Notes: generated from the sequence alone by a model not told the origin. 64,000 nt of DNA from Polycyclovorans sp964425915 (GCA_964425915.1 CAYROO010000004.1:186001-250000); one strand, 5' to 3'. Positions 16,934 to 26,096 are shown, counted from the stretch's first letter. Made by a program: numbers and translations.

Positions 16934-17133
16934 CAGGAATTTCCGGGTGTGCGGTCGGAGAAGAGCTGGCCGCCCATTCCCCAGTTTTCTTGGGTGACTT
17001 CTTCAATGACGATGTGGATGGTCGACTCGCTGAGCTTGCAGATGCGCGCCATCTCGCGGGTGAGGCTGCTCACCAGTTCGCGCTTCTGCTCCAGGCTGCG
17101 ACCCGCAAACATCTGGACGGTGATGATGGGCAT
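16933..17133 (-). CDS. 4-oxalocrotonate tautomerase-like small protein inside the suf operon
   Basis: 66 residues, beginning MPIITVQMFAGRS, so the mature protein would expose the catalytic Pro-1 of the 4-OT superfamily. RELVSSLTREMA matches the family helix and IHIVIEEV the second strand; the C-terminal GMGGQLFSD is also family-like. Members are oligomeric tautomerases or dehalogenases with small keto-enol substrates, and the substrate here is unknown. The start overlaps the upstream 44-codon frame (TAATG in coding direction) and the stop overlaps the sufC start. A 4-OT gene between sufB and sufC is not part of the usual SUF set. Confidence 0.85.
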   Translation of the reverse strand: MPIITVQMFAGRSLEQKRELVSSLTREMARICKLSESTIHIVIEEVTQENWGMGGQLFSDRTPGNS

Positions 17134-17263
17134 TACACAAAGCCTCGCAACACCGGCGTTGCCGTCCATGGCGGGAGCGTGTGCTGATCGGAGCGCCCGG
17201 TCCGGCCATCCCCGGCCGGTTGTTCGTAGTGCCTGCAAGGGCTGCGCGCAAAATCGTCGATGC

Positions 17264-17267
<4 letters not shown>
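17133..17267 (-). CDS. Possible 44-residue ORF linking sufB to the tautomerase
   Basis: Starts at an ATG that overlaps the sufB stop (ATGA) and ends in TAA overlapping the tautomerase ATG (TAATG), so it fills the 130-bp gap exactly. It begins MSIDDFARSPCRHYEQPAG and is polar, Pro/Arg/Thr-rich and without a known motif. The exact overlaps at both ends suggest it is at least read by ribosomes to couple sufB to the next gene. The amino-acid composition, however, looks poorly conserved in style and could be incidental. A real protein is uncertain. Confidence 0.35.
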
Positions 17268-18715
<1,448 letters not shown>

Positions 18716-18718
18716 CGA

Positions 18719-19177
18719 TCAGCTCCGGGGTTGGGACCGGATGGCCTCCGCCAGCCGCACCGGCATATCCGGGGCGGGCGGGAGGGTCATCTGGTCGAGG
18801 GTGACGGCTTCGAGCGCGCGCTGGATGGCGCTGTCGATGAGCCGGAAGGAATCCCGCGGCCGGCAGCCGCGGGCGAGGGTGCAACCGCCGCCATGGGTAG
18901 CGCAGTCGGTCAAGGCGATCGGCCCTTCGACGGCGCGCACAATGTCGGCGATGCTGATATCGGCGGGGTCCCGGGCCAGCCGGTAACCGCCATGCAGACC
19001 GCGCGAGGATTCCACCAGCCCCTCACGCGCCAGGCGCTTGAGTACCTTGGCCACGGTGGGCGCCGGGAGGTGGGTTTCCTGCGCCAGCTGAGGGCCGTTG
19101 GCCATGCGCGTAGGGCTGCCGGCCATCGCCGTCAGCACCACGGTTGCATAATCTGCCAACTTGTTCAGCCTGAGCAC
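18719..19177 (-). CDS. sufR: Rrf2-family Fe-S sensing repressor of the suf operon
   Basis: 152 residues from GTG 19177, which gives the standard Rrf2 N-terminus VLRLNKLADYATVVL. The winged helix includes ISIADIV, and VAKVLKRLAREGLVESSRGLHGGYRLAR forms the recognition region. Three cysteines, C92, C99 and C105, occupy the positions of the IscR cluster ligands, so an Fe-S cofactor is likely. First gene of the operon, three bases before sufB. It probably represses its own promoter through the GACT-N5-GGTC operator just upstream. The symbol follows the name used for SUF-linked Rrf2 regulators; it is not the cyanobacterial DeoR-type SufR. An extended frame upstream of GTG 19177 would run through the promoter and is rejected. 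Confidence 0.88.
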   Translation of the reverse strand: MLRLNKLADYATVVLTAMAGSPTRMANGPQLAQETHLPAPTVAKVLKRLAREGLVESSRGLHGGYRLARDPADISIADIVRAVEGPIALTDCATHGGGCTLARGCRPRDSFRLIDSAIQRALEAVTLDQMTLPPAPDMPVRLAEAIRSQPRS

Positions 19178-19213
19178 GGTTTGATCCGGTTCCTGGGTTG
19201 CTGTCCCATACGG

Positions 19214-19226
19214 GACTGAATTGGTC
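19214..19226. promoter_or_regulatory. Probable Rrf2/IscR-type operator of the suf operon
   Basis: GACTGAATTGGTC, one base off the core of the IscR type-1 site (GACT-RWWWY-AGTC). ATA lies upstream at 19208-19210, as in the full site. It overlaps the expected transcription start of the suf promoter, the right place for repression by the Rrf2 protein encoded by the first operon gene. Confidence 0.65.
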
Positions 19227-19229
19227 CTT

Positions 19230-19258
19230 ATTTTATGTCGAACATGTCTCAAGCTCAA
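19230..19258 (-). promoter_or_regulatory. Sigma-70 promoter of the suf operon
   Basis: On the minus strand: -35 TTGAGC (19258-19253), 17-nt spacer, -10 TAAAAT (19235-19230). Transcription would start near 19223, inside the GACTGAATTGGTC element. The -10 box covers the ATG (19235) of the divergent thioesterase gene, so the two genes share this short control region. Confidence 0.65.
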
Positions 19259-19714
19259 ACCGATGCCGATCTGCCCTGGACAGTGGAGGCGCCACAACAG
19301 GTCCTGCGCTGGACGGTGTCAGCCGCCGATCTGGATGGCTTCCGACATGTCAACAACGTGGTCTACCTGCAGTGGCTGGAGCGGGTTGCCTGGGCGCACT
19401 CGGAGGCGCTGGGGTTGGGGTTCGCCGCTTACGAGCAGCTGGGGTGTGGCTGCGTGGCACGCCGGCACGAGCTCGATTACCGCGCGCCCTGCTTCGAGGG
19501 CGACGAGCTGGCAGTTGCCACCTGGGTCGCCGAGAACGATGGCCGATTGAGCATGTGGCGCGCCTACCAGATCATCCGCCTGCAGGATCGCCGTACCGTG
19601 CTGACCGGTCGCACCCACTGGGTCTGCGTGGACATGCAAAGTGGGAAGCCGCGCCGCATGCCGCCGGAGTTCGTCAACGGTTATCGTCCGGTGCCTCCGC
19701 GCGTCAGGCCCTAG
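19235..19714 (+). CDS. Hotdog-fold acyl-CoA thioesterase (YbgC/4HBT-like)
   Basis: 159 residues. The 4HBT active-site signature is visible as ADLDGFRHVNNVVYLQWLE at about residues 30-48, with the catalytic Asp before GFRHVNN. The later strand ELDYRAPCFEGDELAVATWV is the usual family continuation. It probably hydrolyses a small or medium acyl-CoA; the substrate cannot be read from sequence. ATG 19235 lies inside the divergent suf promoter; ATG 19244 is an alternative three codons later. Its stop shares CTAG with the convergent hydrolase gene. Confidence 0.8.
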   Translation: MSNMSQAQTDADLPWTVEAPQQVLRWTVSAADLDGFRHVNNVVYLQWLERVAWAHSEALGLGFAAYEQLGCGCVARRHELDYRAPCFEGDELAVATWVAENDGRLSMWRAYQIIRLQDRRTVLTGRTHWVCVDMQSGKPRRMPPEFVNGYRPVPPRVRP

Positions 19715-20235
19715 CTTGCCTGCCGAACCCGCTGCAACTGGCGCTGGAACAGCACGGCGATGGTGTCAAGCGCCGCGCTCAAGCCGTGGTCGGCGTCGAA
19801 CACGTGCAGGGCAGCGGCGTGTCGCGCTGCGAAACGCTGCGCATTGGCCAGTGGAATGACATCGTCGTGCCAGCCGTGCATCACCTCGACATCCGAGGGA
19901 ATCCCGTCCGGTTCCTGCGACCAGCCGGGGTAGTAGAGTGCTGGCGCCATCAGCATCAGCGCCACCGGGCGCAGGCGCGCGCAGGCCTGAGCCGCCACAT
20001 ACCCGCCCATGCTGGAGCCCACCAACACCAGACGCTCATGCGGCGGCAGCGGCGTGGCGCACAATTGCTGCAGCCGCGCGTCAGGATCGGGCGTGTGACT
20101 ATAATCGGGCGATATCACGGCGGCGCCCTGCGCCCGCGCCACGTCGGCCAGTCGCGTGATCTTGGTGCCCCAGGGGCCGCTTTCCTTGCCATGGTTGAAG
20201 CACACCAGCAATCGGGCAGGGGCGTGGGCGGTCAT
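19711..20235 (-). CDS. Small alpha/beta hydrolase
   Basis: 174 residues from ATG 20235, beginning MTAHAPARLLVCFNHGKESGPWG. The nucleophile elbow GSSMGGYVAAQA lies near residue 75. An acid residue is in EVMHGWHDDVIPL and the His is in VFDADHGL, giving a complete Ser-Asp-His triad of the YqiA/dienelactone-hydrolase-like type. It is likely a cytosolic esterase of unknown substrate. An upstream in-frame extension adds a basic, low-complexity segment and is not favoured. Convergent with the thioesterase, sharing four bases. Confidence 0.75.
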   Translation of the reverse strand: MTAHAPARLLVCFNHGKESGPWGTKITRLADVARAQGAAVISPDYSHTPDPDARLQQLCATPLPPHERLVLVGSSMGGYVAAQACARLRPVALMLMAPALYYPGWSQEPDGIPSDVEVMHGWHDDVIPLANAQRFAARHAAALHVFDADHGLSAALDTIAVLFQRQLQRVRQAS

Positions 20236-20320
20236 GGGGCGGGTCTGCCAGCTGAACAGGAGTGGGATCATAGCCAAAACCCCCAACAAGGCCCCACGGC
20301 GCCCCCGCGACCCCTTGCAG

Positions 20321-20536
20321 GTGCACGTGACCGTCGATTTCCGCTTCGGTGCGGATGAAGACGACCGTGTGCGCATGCTCAATCATCGTCGCGTGCCGAT
20401 GGTCGACAGCGTGTTCGCCAACCGCGATCGCATCCTCCGCAGCTTTGTGCAGTTGATGATCCAGGGCGGGATGAAGAGTCCGTCGGTCGTCCGTGAGCTG
20501 GTGCCCCTGGCCCGTTATATGCGACCCCGCAAATGA
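20321..20536 (+). CDS. Small basic protein of unknown function
   Basis: 71 residues from GTG 20321 (GTG 20327 also possible). The sequence contains VDFRFGADEDDRVRMLNHRRVP and FVQLMIQGGMKSPSVVRELVPLARYMR; it is charged, probably helical and cytoplasmic. The stop overlaps the ATG of the following membrane protein (ATGA), which argues that it is a real first gene of a four-gene run. I do not recognise the family. Confidence 0.55.
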   Translation: MHVTVDFRFGADEDDRVRMLNHRRVPMVDSVFANRDRILRSFVQLMIQGGMKSPSVVRELVPLARYMRPRK

Positions 20537-20829
20537 ACCTGCTCCTGATTCCCACCGCGGTGGTGCTCGCGTTCAGTATCACCATGGCCGTGGTGCTGGG
20601 CGTGGTCTGCGTGATGATGGGCTTTAACCTGGATGCTGCACCGGGACTGCGCAACGAGTGGCCTTCGCTGCTGGCGGCAGCAGGGGCGTTCGTGGTGGCG
20701 AGCGGGGTGTCCGCCCTGGCCTGGTTCGGACTTCGGCGGCAATGGCGGCTGTGGCCGCTGCTGCAGGGCCTGATGTGGGCGGTGGTGGCAATGATGGCAA
20801 TGGCAATTCAGCGAGGACTGAGCGGATGA
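20533..20829 (+). CDS. Small membrane protein, three helices
   Basis: 98 residues with hydrophobic segments at about 3-28, 47-68 and 74-93, and no recognised motif. It overlaps the genes on both sides by four bases (ATGA), so it is part of a translationally coupled run with the small basic protein, the flavin reductase and the large hydrolase. Function unknown. Confidence 0.6.
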   Translation: MNLLLIPTAVVLAFSITMAVVLGVVCVMMGFNLDAAPGLRNEWPSLLAAAGAFVVASGVSALAWFGLRRQWRLWPLLQGLMWAVVAMMAMAIQRGLSG

Positions 20830-21398
20830 GCATCACGGTGGTGGCACTGTCGGGATCCCTGCGGACGGGATCGTTCAATCGCCAGCTGCTGTCGGTGGCG
20901 GTGGCGGGCGCGCGCGCTTCGGGCGCCACAGTGGAGGTCATCGATCTCGCCGACCATCCGGCGCCCCTGTACGACGGTGATCTGGAAGCCCGTGAGGGCA
21001 TTCCCGAGTCGATCCGGGCGCTGCGGGCGCGGTTGGCGCCCGCACAGGGATGGCTGTTGGCCTGCCCGGAGTACAACGGCTCGATCACGCCGCTGTTGAA
21101 GAACACCCTTGACTGGTGTTCGCGGCCCCTGCCAGAGGACACGCCGTATGGCGCCACCCGTGGGCGGGTGGTGGGGCTGCTGTCGGCCTCGGCCGGCGCA
21201 CTGGGGGGACTGCGCGGGCTACGTCATGTCCGCGAAATCATGACCAATCTCCAGGCGCTGGTGCTCCCGGAACAGTTTGCGCTCGGCCACGCTGACAAGG
21301 CATTTGCGCAGGGTCCTGAGGCGATGCCGGATGGAGATCGGCGCAAGGCCGAGGCCATTGCCGCGCGGGTGGTGGCGGTGGCTGGGAAGCTGGCGTGA
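20826..21398 (+). CDS. NAD(P)H-dependent FMN reductase (ChrR/SsuE-like flavodoxin fold)
   Basis: 190 residues. ALSGSLRTGSFNRQLL at the N-terminus is the FMN phosphate-binding loop. CPEYNGSITPLLKNTLDW at about 78-95 is the LPEYN-GSxPxxLKNAxDW signature of the family, here with Cys for Leu. GRVVGLLSASAGALGGLRG follows. Such enzymes reduce quinones, chromate or azo compounds, or supply reduced flavin; the substrate here is open. It is coupled by overlaps to the membrane protein before and the hydrolase after. Confidence 0.85.
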   Translation: MSITVVALSGSLRTGSFNRQLLSVAVAGARASGATVEVIDLADHPAPLYDGDLEAREGIPESIRALRARLAPAQGWLLACPEYNGSITPLLKNTLDWCSRPLPEDTPYGATRGRVVGLLSASAGALGGLRGLRHVREIMTNLQALVLPEQFALGHADKAFAQGPEAMPDGDRRKAEAIAARVVAVAGKLA

Positions 21399-22831
21399 GT
21401 GGGGTCAAGCCAAACCTGCGCCTGCCGCAGCCACAACAGTGGGAGCCGCTGGCGCTGATTCCCGTAGTGGCCGGTTTGCACAGCCTGGCCATGACGGAGG
21501 GGCTTGGTTGGTGGCTATGGGGTTTGCTGCCCGGCGCGCTGATGCTGATCGGTGGCGCTGGACATGGCTTGCTGCAGGGTGACCCGCGGGTGAACTCGAT
21601 TACCGCGCTGGGCGGTGTTCTGGGCATACCAGCCGCGCTGCTGTGGATGCTCTTTGGCGATTTCCTTTCAGGCCTTTTGGCCGGCTTGGGGGCCGTCGCG
21701 ACGCTGCTGGTTGCCGGTCGTCTCGGGGTGGTACGGGCGGCGCGGCCCACGGCAGTGCCGGCGCCGGAGGTGTCGCTGGGACTGGATGCCAAGGTCGGCA
21801 TCGATGAAGCCCTGCTGGGATACTTCGTGCTGGGCGCCCGGTTGCCCAGTGGGCACGCGGCCGCGCAGGTCTGCGAGCAGGCCGAGCGGATGGCCGAAGG
21901 CATCGCCGCCCTGGGCTACGCCGATTTCCCGGAGCGGCTGCATACGCCTGTGGCAGCGCCGGATGAAGTGACGCAGCGCACTGGCCGCATATTTGGCAGT
22001 GATTACGAGACCTACCGCTTCGATAGCGCCTTTCTGGCGGACGAGCAGCTGCCGGGCGCTGCGGTGTGGAACCGCCTCGACGCCAATCGCCGCGGTGCCG
22101 TCCGCGTCGTGCGTCACTCCGAACCCGGCCGCCCCTGGTTGCTGTGTATTCATGGGTATCGCATGGGTGTGCCCTGGATGGACCTGTCGATGTTCTCACC
22201 GCGCTGGGTGACCGAGCGGCTGGGGGCCAATCTGGTGCAGCCGGTGCTGCCGCTGCACGGCCCGCGCCGGGTCGGCGCTCGCAGTGGCGATCACTATCTC
22301 GACGGCGATCCGCTGGACCTGTTCTACGCGCAGTCTCAGGCCCTCAGCGATCTCCGGCAGACGCTGGCCTGGATCCGCCAGCAGGATCCCGATGCCCGTA
22401 TTGGCGTGTATGGGATCTCACTCGGTGGCTATAACGCCGCACTGCTGGCGAACTACGCCAGCGATCTGGATTTTGTCGTGGCCGGTATTCCGGTCATGGA
22501 TTTCAGTGATGCATTGTGGCGGCTGCTGACCCCCAGTCATCGCCAATATCTGGAAGCGCAGGGACTCACGCCTGAGCGCTATCGCCAGCTGCTGGCACCG
22601 GTGTCGCCACTCAGCCGGGCGCCGCTGCTGCCGGCGGACCGCCGATTCATTCTGGCGGCCAACTGCGACCGTATCGTGCTTCCAGAGCACCCCTTGTCAC
22701 TGGCCGCGCACTGGGGTGTGGACATCAACTGGTACCAGGGGTCACACCTGTCGGTACGGCGGGAGCGGGTGACGCGCGAGACGGTCATCCAGGCCATGGT
22801 CACCGCCGGTTGGCCGGTCCCTTCGGTCTAA
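21395..22831 (+). CDS. Membrane-anchored alpha/beta hydrolase
   Basis: 478 residues. The N-terminal 110 residues form two or three hydrophobic segments (about 18-35, 38-58, 68-108). The C-terminal hydrolase domain shows WLLCIHGYRMG (oxyanion region, about 248), the nucleophile elbow GVYGISLGGYNAAL (about 340), and a late histidine in WYQGSHLSVRRER (about 452). The combination suggests a membrane-bound esterase or lipase. The GTG start overlaps the flavin reductase stop. I do not recognise a named family. Confidence 0.7.
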   Translation: MSGVKPNLRLPQPQQWEPLALIPVVAGLHSLAMTEGLGWWLWGLLPGALMLIGGAGHGLLQGDPRVNSITALGGVLGIPAALLWMLFGDFLSGLLAGLGAVATLLVAGRLGVVRAARPTAVPAPEVSLGLDAKVGIDEALLGYFVLGARLPSGHAAAQVCEQAERMAEGIAALGYADFPERLHTPVAAPDEVTQRTGRIFGSDYETYRFDSAFLADEQLPGAAVWNRLDANRRGAVRVVRHSEPGRPWLLCIHGYRMGVPWMDLSMFSPRWVTERLGANLVQPVLPLHGPRRVGARSGDHYLDGDPLDLFYAQSQALSDLRQTLAWIRQQDPDARIGVYGISLGGYNAALLANYASDLDFVVAGIPVMDFSDALWRLLTPSHRQYLEAQGLTPERYRQLLAPVSPLSRAPLLPADRRFILAANCDRIVLPEHPLSLAAHWGVDINWYQGSHLSVRRERVTRETVIQAMVTAGWPVPSV

Positions 22832-22904
22832 GGCCGGCACGTTCCGACATCGGCCAACGACCGGCTACACTTCACGCCTCAACGCCATCCATCAGGAACT
22901 GCTC

Positions 22905-24023
22905 ATGCGCGTCGCCATCACCGGTTCGGGTCTGTTCACCCCGGAAGCCTCCATCAGTAACGAAGAGCTGGTGGAAAGCTTCAATACCTACGTGGCGAAT
23001 TTCAATGCCGAGCACGCCGAGGCCATCGCCGCCGGCACCGTGCAGCCCTTGTCGCCGTCGTCCGCGGAGTTCATTCACAAGGCCTCGGGCATCCGGTCTC
23101 GGTACGTGGTGAATCGCGATGGGGTGCTGGATCCGGCTCGCATGCGCCCGGAGATTCGCACCCGCAGCAATGATGAGCCGTCATTGATGGTCGAGATGGG
23201 CCTGGTGGCCGCGCGCCAGGCGTTGCAGGCCGCAGGCCGTGACGCCGCCGAAGTGGACTGCGTGCTGATCGCCTGTTCCAACATGCAGCGGCCCTATCCC
23301 GCCATGGCGGTCGAGTTGCAGCAGTTCCTTGGCGCCGGCGGCTTCGCTTACGACATCAATGTCGCCTGTGCATCGGCCACCTTCGGCGTGCAGGCCGCTA
23401 CAGAGGCCGTGGCCCAGGGCAATGCCCGCTGTGCGCTGGTGGTGAGCCCCGAGATCTGCTCGGGTCACCTCAACTTCCGTGACCGCGACAGTCATTTCAT
23501 ATTCGGCGATGCTGCCACGGCCCTGGTGGTCGAGCCGCTGGAGCAGGCGCGTGGTGCTCGCTGTGACGAGGTGCTCGGCACCCGACTGAAAACCCAGTTC
23601 TCCAACAACATCCGCAACAACTTCGGCTTTCTCAACCGGGCCGAGTCGACACCTCGCAGTGAGGCGGACCGGCTATTCGTGCAGGAAGGGCGCAAGGTGT
23701 TCAAGGAGGTGGTGCCGCTGGTCTCCGAGTTGATCGGCGAGCATCTGGCGGCGCTGTCGTTGCAGGCAGCCCAGGTGAAGCGGTTCTGGCTGCACCAGGC
23801 CAATCTGGGGATGAATCAGCTGATCGCCAAGCGCGTGCTGGGACGTGAGCCCAGTCTGGAGGAAGCGCCGGTCATCCTCGACCGCTACGCCAACACCAGC
23901 TCAGCCGGCTCGGTGATTGCCTATCACCTGCACAATGCCGATCTGACTGCCGGTGACGTCGGCGTGCTGTGCGCCTTTGGCGCCGGGTACTCGGCCGGCA
24001 GCGTGGTGATTCAGCGGCAGTGA
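22905..24023 (+). CDS. Beta-ketoacyl-ACP synthase III family protein (PA3286-like)
   Basis: 372 residues of the FabH fold. The catalytic triad is C155 in NVACASATFG, H297 in WLHQANLGMNQ and N330 in DRYANTSSAGS. GDAATALVVE and the C-terminal FGAGYSAGSVV are family features. The sequence resembles the long FabH homologue PA3286 of Pseudomonas aeruginosa, described as condensing acyl-CoA from beta-oxidation with malonyl-ACP, more than canonical FabH (about 320 residues). It stands alone, with no fab cluster around it. Confidence 0.85.
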   Translation: MRVAITGSGLFTPEASISNEELVESFNTYVANFNAEHAEAIAAGTVQPLSPSSAEFIHKASGIRSRYVVNRDGVLDPARMRPEIRTRSNDEPSLMVEMGLVAARQALQAAGRDAAEVDCVLIACSNMQRPYPAMAVELQQFLGAGGFAYDINVACASATFGVQAATEAVAQGNARCALVVSPEICSGHLNFRDRDSHFIFGDAATALVVEPLEQARGARCDEVLGTRLKTQFSNNIRNNFGFLNRAESTPRSEADRLFVQEGRKVFKEVVPLVSELIGEHLAALSLQAAQVKRFWLHQANLGMNQLIAKRVLGREPSLEEAPVILDRYANTSSAGSVIAYHLHNADLTAGDVGVLCAFGAGYSAGSVVIQRQ

Positions 24024-24051
24024 AATTCTCAGGGCCAGGCGTGTGAAATCA

Positions 24052-24080
24052 CTGGCATTTTGTGAACAAATCGATACAAT
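24052..24080 (+). promoter_or_regulatory. Promoter of the rpsP operon
   Basis: -35 CTGGCA (24052-24057), 17-nt spacer, -10 TACAAT (24075-24080), 54 bp before the rpsP ATG. It is the only good promoter ahead of rpsP-rimM-trmD-rplS. Confidence 0.6.
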
Positions 24081-24133
24081 ACGCGCCCTTTGGCGGCCCG
24101 CTGGCCGCTCGCGTTACTGGATGATCTGAATAC

Positions 24134-24388
24134 ATGGTTACGATTCGTCTTGCCCGTGCTGGTGCCAAGAAGCGCCCGTTCTACCACGTTGTGGCGACTG
24201 AAAAGTCGAGCCCGCGCGATGGCCGCTTCATCGAGCGCCTGGGCTATTACAACCCGAGCGCCCGTGGCGGCGAGCAGAAGTTGGTGCTCGACACCGCCCG
24301 CGTGGATCACTGGACCGGTAACGGCGCCCAGGTCAGCGAGCGTGTGGCCTTCCTGATCAAGTCCGCGAAGGCGGCAGCGCAGGCCTAA
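24134..24388 (+). CDS. rpsP: 30S ribosomal protein S16
   Basis: 84 residues: MVTIRLARAGAKKRPFYHVV then RDGRFIERLGYYNPSA, the standard S16 sequence, ending Ala-rich. Binds 16S rRNA early in 30S assembly. First gene of rpsP-rimM-trmD-rplS, the classic gammaproteobacterial operon. Confidence 0.97.
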   Translation: MVTIRLARAGAKKRPFYHVVATEKSSPRDGRFIERLGYYNPSARGGEQKLVLDTARVDHWTGNGAQVSERVAFLIKSAKAAAQA

Positions 24389-24393
24389 GCCCC

Positions 24394-24909
24394 ATGGACC
24401 GGGTCCGGCTTGGCCGGGTATCCGGTGTCTATGGTGTGCAAGGATGGGTCCGGATCGCCTCGGAGACGCGGCCGCAGGACAACATCCTGCGATACCGGCG
24501 CTGGTGGATCGGTGAGGACAGCAGCGGCTTTGAGAGCCAGTTGGTGGCAAGCCGACCTCAGGGCAACGGTCTGATCGCGCAGATCACTGGGCCGGATGGT
24601 GAGGTGATCGTCGATCGGGATCTGGCTCAGCGGTATGTGGGTCGGGCCATTTCGGTGGCGCGCAGTGCGCTGCCGCGATTGCCGGAAGGGCAGTATTACT
24701 GGGTGGACCTGATCGGCCTGGCCGTGGTCAACCTCCAGGATGAGTCGTTGGGTGTGGTGGCGGATGTCACCAGCAACGGTGCACAGGACGTGCTGATCGT
24801 TCGCGATGGCGAGGTGGAGCGACTGATTCCATTCGTTCACGGTCCGATCATTCAGTCGGTCGAGATGGGCGTACGCCGCATCGTCTGCGACTGGCAGCGG
24901 GATTACTGA
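24394..24909 (+). CDS. rimM: Ribosome maturation factor RimM
   Basis: 171 residues; helps 30S maturation by binding S19. The N-terminal domain has LGRVSGVYGVQGWVRI (the GxxxxxHGxxGxxxV motif, with Val-Tyr-Gly-Val in place of the usual His-Gly region), and the PRC-barrel domain includes YYWVDLIGLAVVN. The end is VCDWQRDY. It begins 5 bp after rpsP and its TGA overlaps the trmD ATG. Confidence 0.95.
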   Translation: MDRVRLGRVSGVYGVQGWVRIASETRPQDNILRYRRWWIGEDSSGFESQLVASRPQGNGLIAQITGPDGEVIVDRDLAQRYVGRAISVARSALPRLPEGQYYWVDLIGLAVVNLQDESLGVVADVTSNGAQDVLIVRDGEVERLIPFVHGPIIQSVEMGVRRIVCDWQRDY

Positions 24910-25658
24910 TGCGGGTGGCGGTGGTCAGCCTGTTCCCCGAGTGGGTTGAGCAGGTGGTGTGTTTCGGAATGCCCCGGGTGGCGGCGGAACGCGGACAGCT
25001 GGCCCTGGAAGTGATCAACCCGCGTGATTACGCCGACAACCGTTGGCGGCGGGTCGACCGGCCGAGTTTCGGCGGTGGGCCCGGTATGGTGATGGAGGCT
25101 GCGCCGATGGCCGCTGCCATTGCCGAAGGACGGCGCCGCTGTCCGGGCCCGGTGTTGATGTTGTCGCCGCAAGGTGAACGATTCAGCCAAGCCTGGGCCG
25201 AGCGGCTCAGTCGCGAAGCGGGGTTCACCCTGGTTTGCGGTCGATATGAAGGGGTGGACGAGCGCGTGCTCGACGCCGAAGTGGACGTGGAGCTGTCGGT
25301 AGGCGATGTGGTGCTTTCCGGCGGCGAGTTGGGCGCGATGATGGTGGTGGATGCCTGTGCGCGGTTGCTCCCTGGGGTGCTCGGGGATGCGGCATCGGCG
25401 GTGGAGGATTCCTTCACCGGCGGCGTACTGGATCACCCCCATTACACGCGGCCGGAGCAGTGGCGGGATCAGCGGGTGCCGGAGGTGTTGTTGTCCGGTG
25501 ACCATGCAGCGATCCGGCGCTGGCGCCGGCAGCAGGCGCTGCTGCAGACCTGGTTGAAACGGCCGGATCTGCTGGCATCACTGCCGTTGGAAAAAGAGGA
25601 CGAGGCGTGGCTGCGAGCCCTGATTGCGCAGCAGGTGGTTGAGATGAAAGGTGAGTGA
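24909..25658 (+). CDS. trmD: tRNA (guanine37-N1)-methyltransferase TrmD
   Basis: 249 residues; SPOUT methyltransferase placing m1G37 in tRNAs to prevent +1 frameshifting. MRVAVVSLFPEW, PSFGGGPGMVM, LSPQGERFSQ, LVCGRYEGVDERV, DVVLSGGELGAMMVVDA (knot and SAM site) and HPHYTRPEQWR are all canonical. Translation is coupled to rimM by a TGATG overlap. Confidence 0.97.
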   Translation: MRVAVVSLFPEWVEQVVCFGMPRVAAERGQLALEVINPRDYADNRWRRVDRPSFGGGPGMVMEAAPMAAAIAEGRRRCPGPVLMLSPQGERFSQAWAERLSREAGFTLVCGRYEGVDERVLDAEVDVELSVGDVVLSGGELGAMMVVDACARLLPGVLGDAASAVEDSFTGGVLDHPHYTRPEQWRDQRVPEVLLSGDHAAIRRWRRQQALLQTWLKRPDLLASLPLEKEDEAWLRALIAQQVVEMKGE

Positions 25659-25659
25659 C

Positions 25660-26013
25660 ATGCAGAGCAACAAGATCATTGCCGCCCTCGAAGCGGAACA
25701 GATGAGCAAGCAGATCCCCGATTTTCGCGAAGGCGATACCGTCGAGGTGAAGGTGAAAGTGAAGGAAGGCGACCGTGAGCGTCTTCAGGCTTTTGAGGGC
25801 GTGGTCATTGCCCGTCGCAACCGTGGCATGAACTCCGCGTTCACCGTGCGCAAGATTTCGCATGGCGAAGGTGTGGAGCGCGTGTTCCAGACCTACAGCC
25901 CGAACGTCGCGGAAATCACCGTGAAGCGTCGTGGCCTGGTTGCCCGCGCCAAGCTTTACTATCTGCGCAATCTGGCCGGCAAGGCCGCGCGCATCAAGGA
26001 AAAGCTGGCCTGA
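25660..26013 (+). CDS. rplS: 50S ribosomal protein L19
   Basis: 117 residues from ATG 25660, preceded by AGGTGAG; GTG 25651 would overlap the trmD end and is a less likely alternative. FREGDTVEVKVKVKEGDRERLQAFEGVVIARRNRG and RKISHGEGVERVFQTYSP are diagnostic (given here as the family blocks, in shortened form FREGDTVEV and GEGVERVFQ). L19 sits at the 30S-50S interface. Last gene of the operon, followed by a strong terminator. Confidence 0.97.
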   Translation: MQSNKIIAALEAEQMSKQIPDFREGDTVEVKVKVKEGDRERLQAFEGVVIARRNRGMNSAFTVRKISHGEGVERVFQTYSPNVAEITVKRRGLVARAKLYYLRNLAGKAARIKEKLA

Positions 26014-26062
26014 TCCGGGTGCTGGCGCGGTTGCCGCCAGCGACCCCGACGTGACCCGATGC

Positions 26063-26096
26063 GATCGGCAGGCGCAAGGCCTGCCGATCCTTTTTT
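26063..26096 (+). terminator. Strong intrinsic terminator of the rpsP operon
   Basis: Perfect 11-bp stem GATCGGCAGGC (26063-26073) and GCCTGCCGATC (26079-26089) with a GCAAG loop, then C and TTTTTT (26091-26096). It ends rpsP-rimM-trmD-rplS and isolates htpG. Confidence 0.9.
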
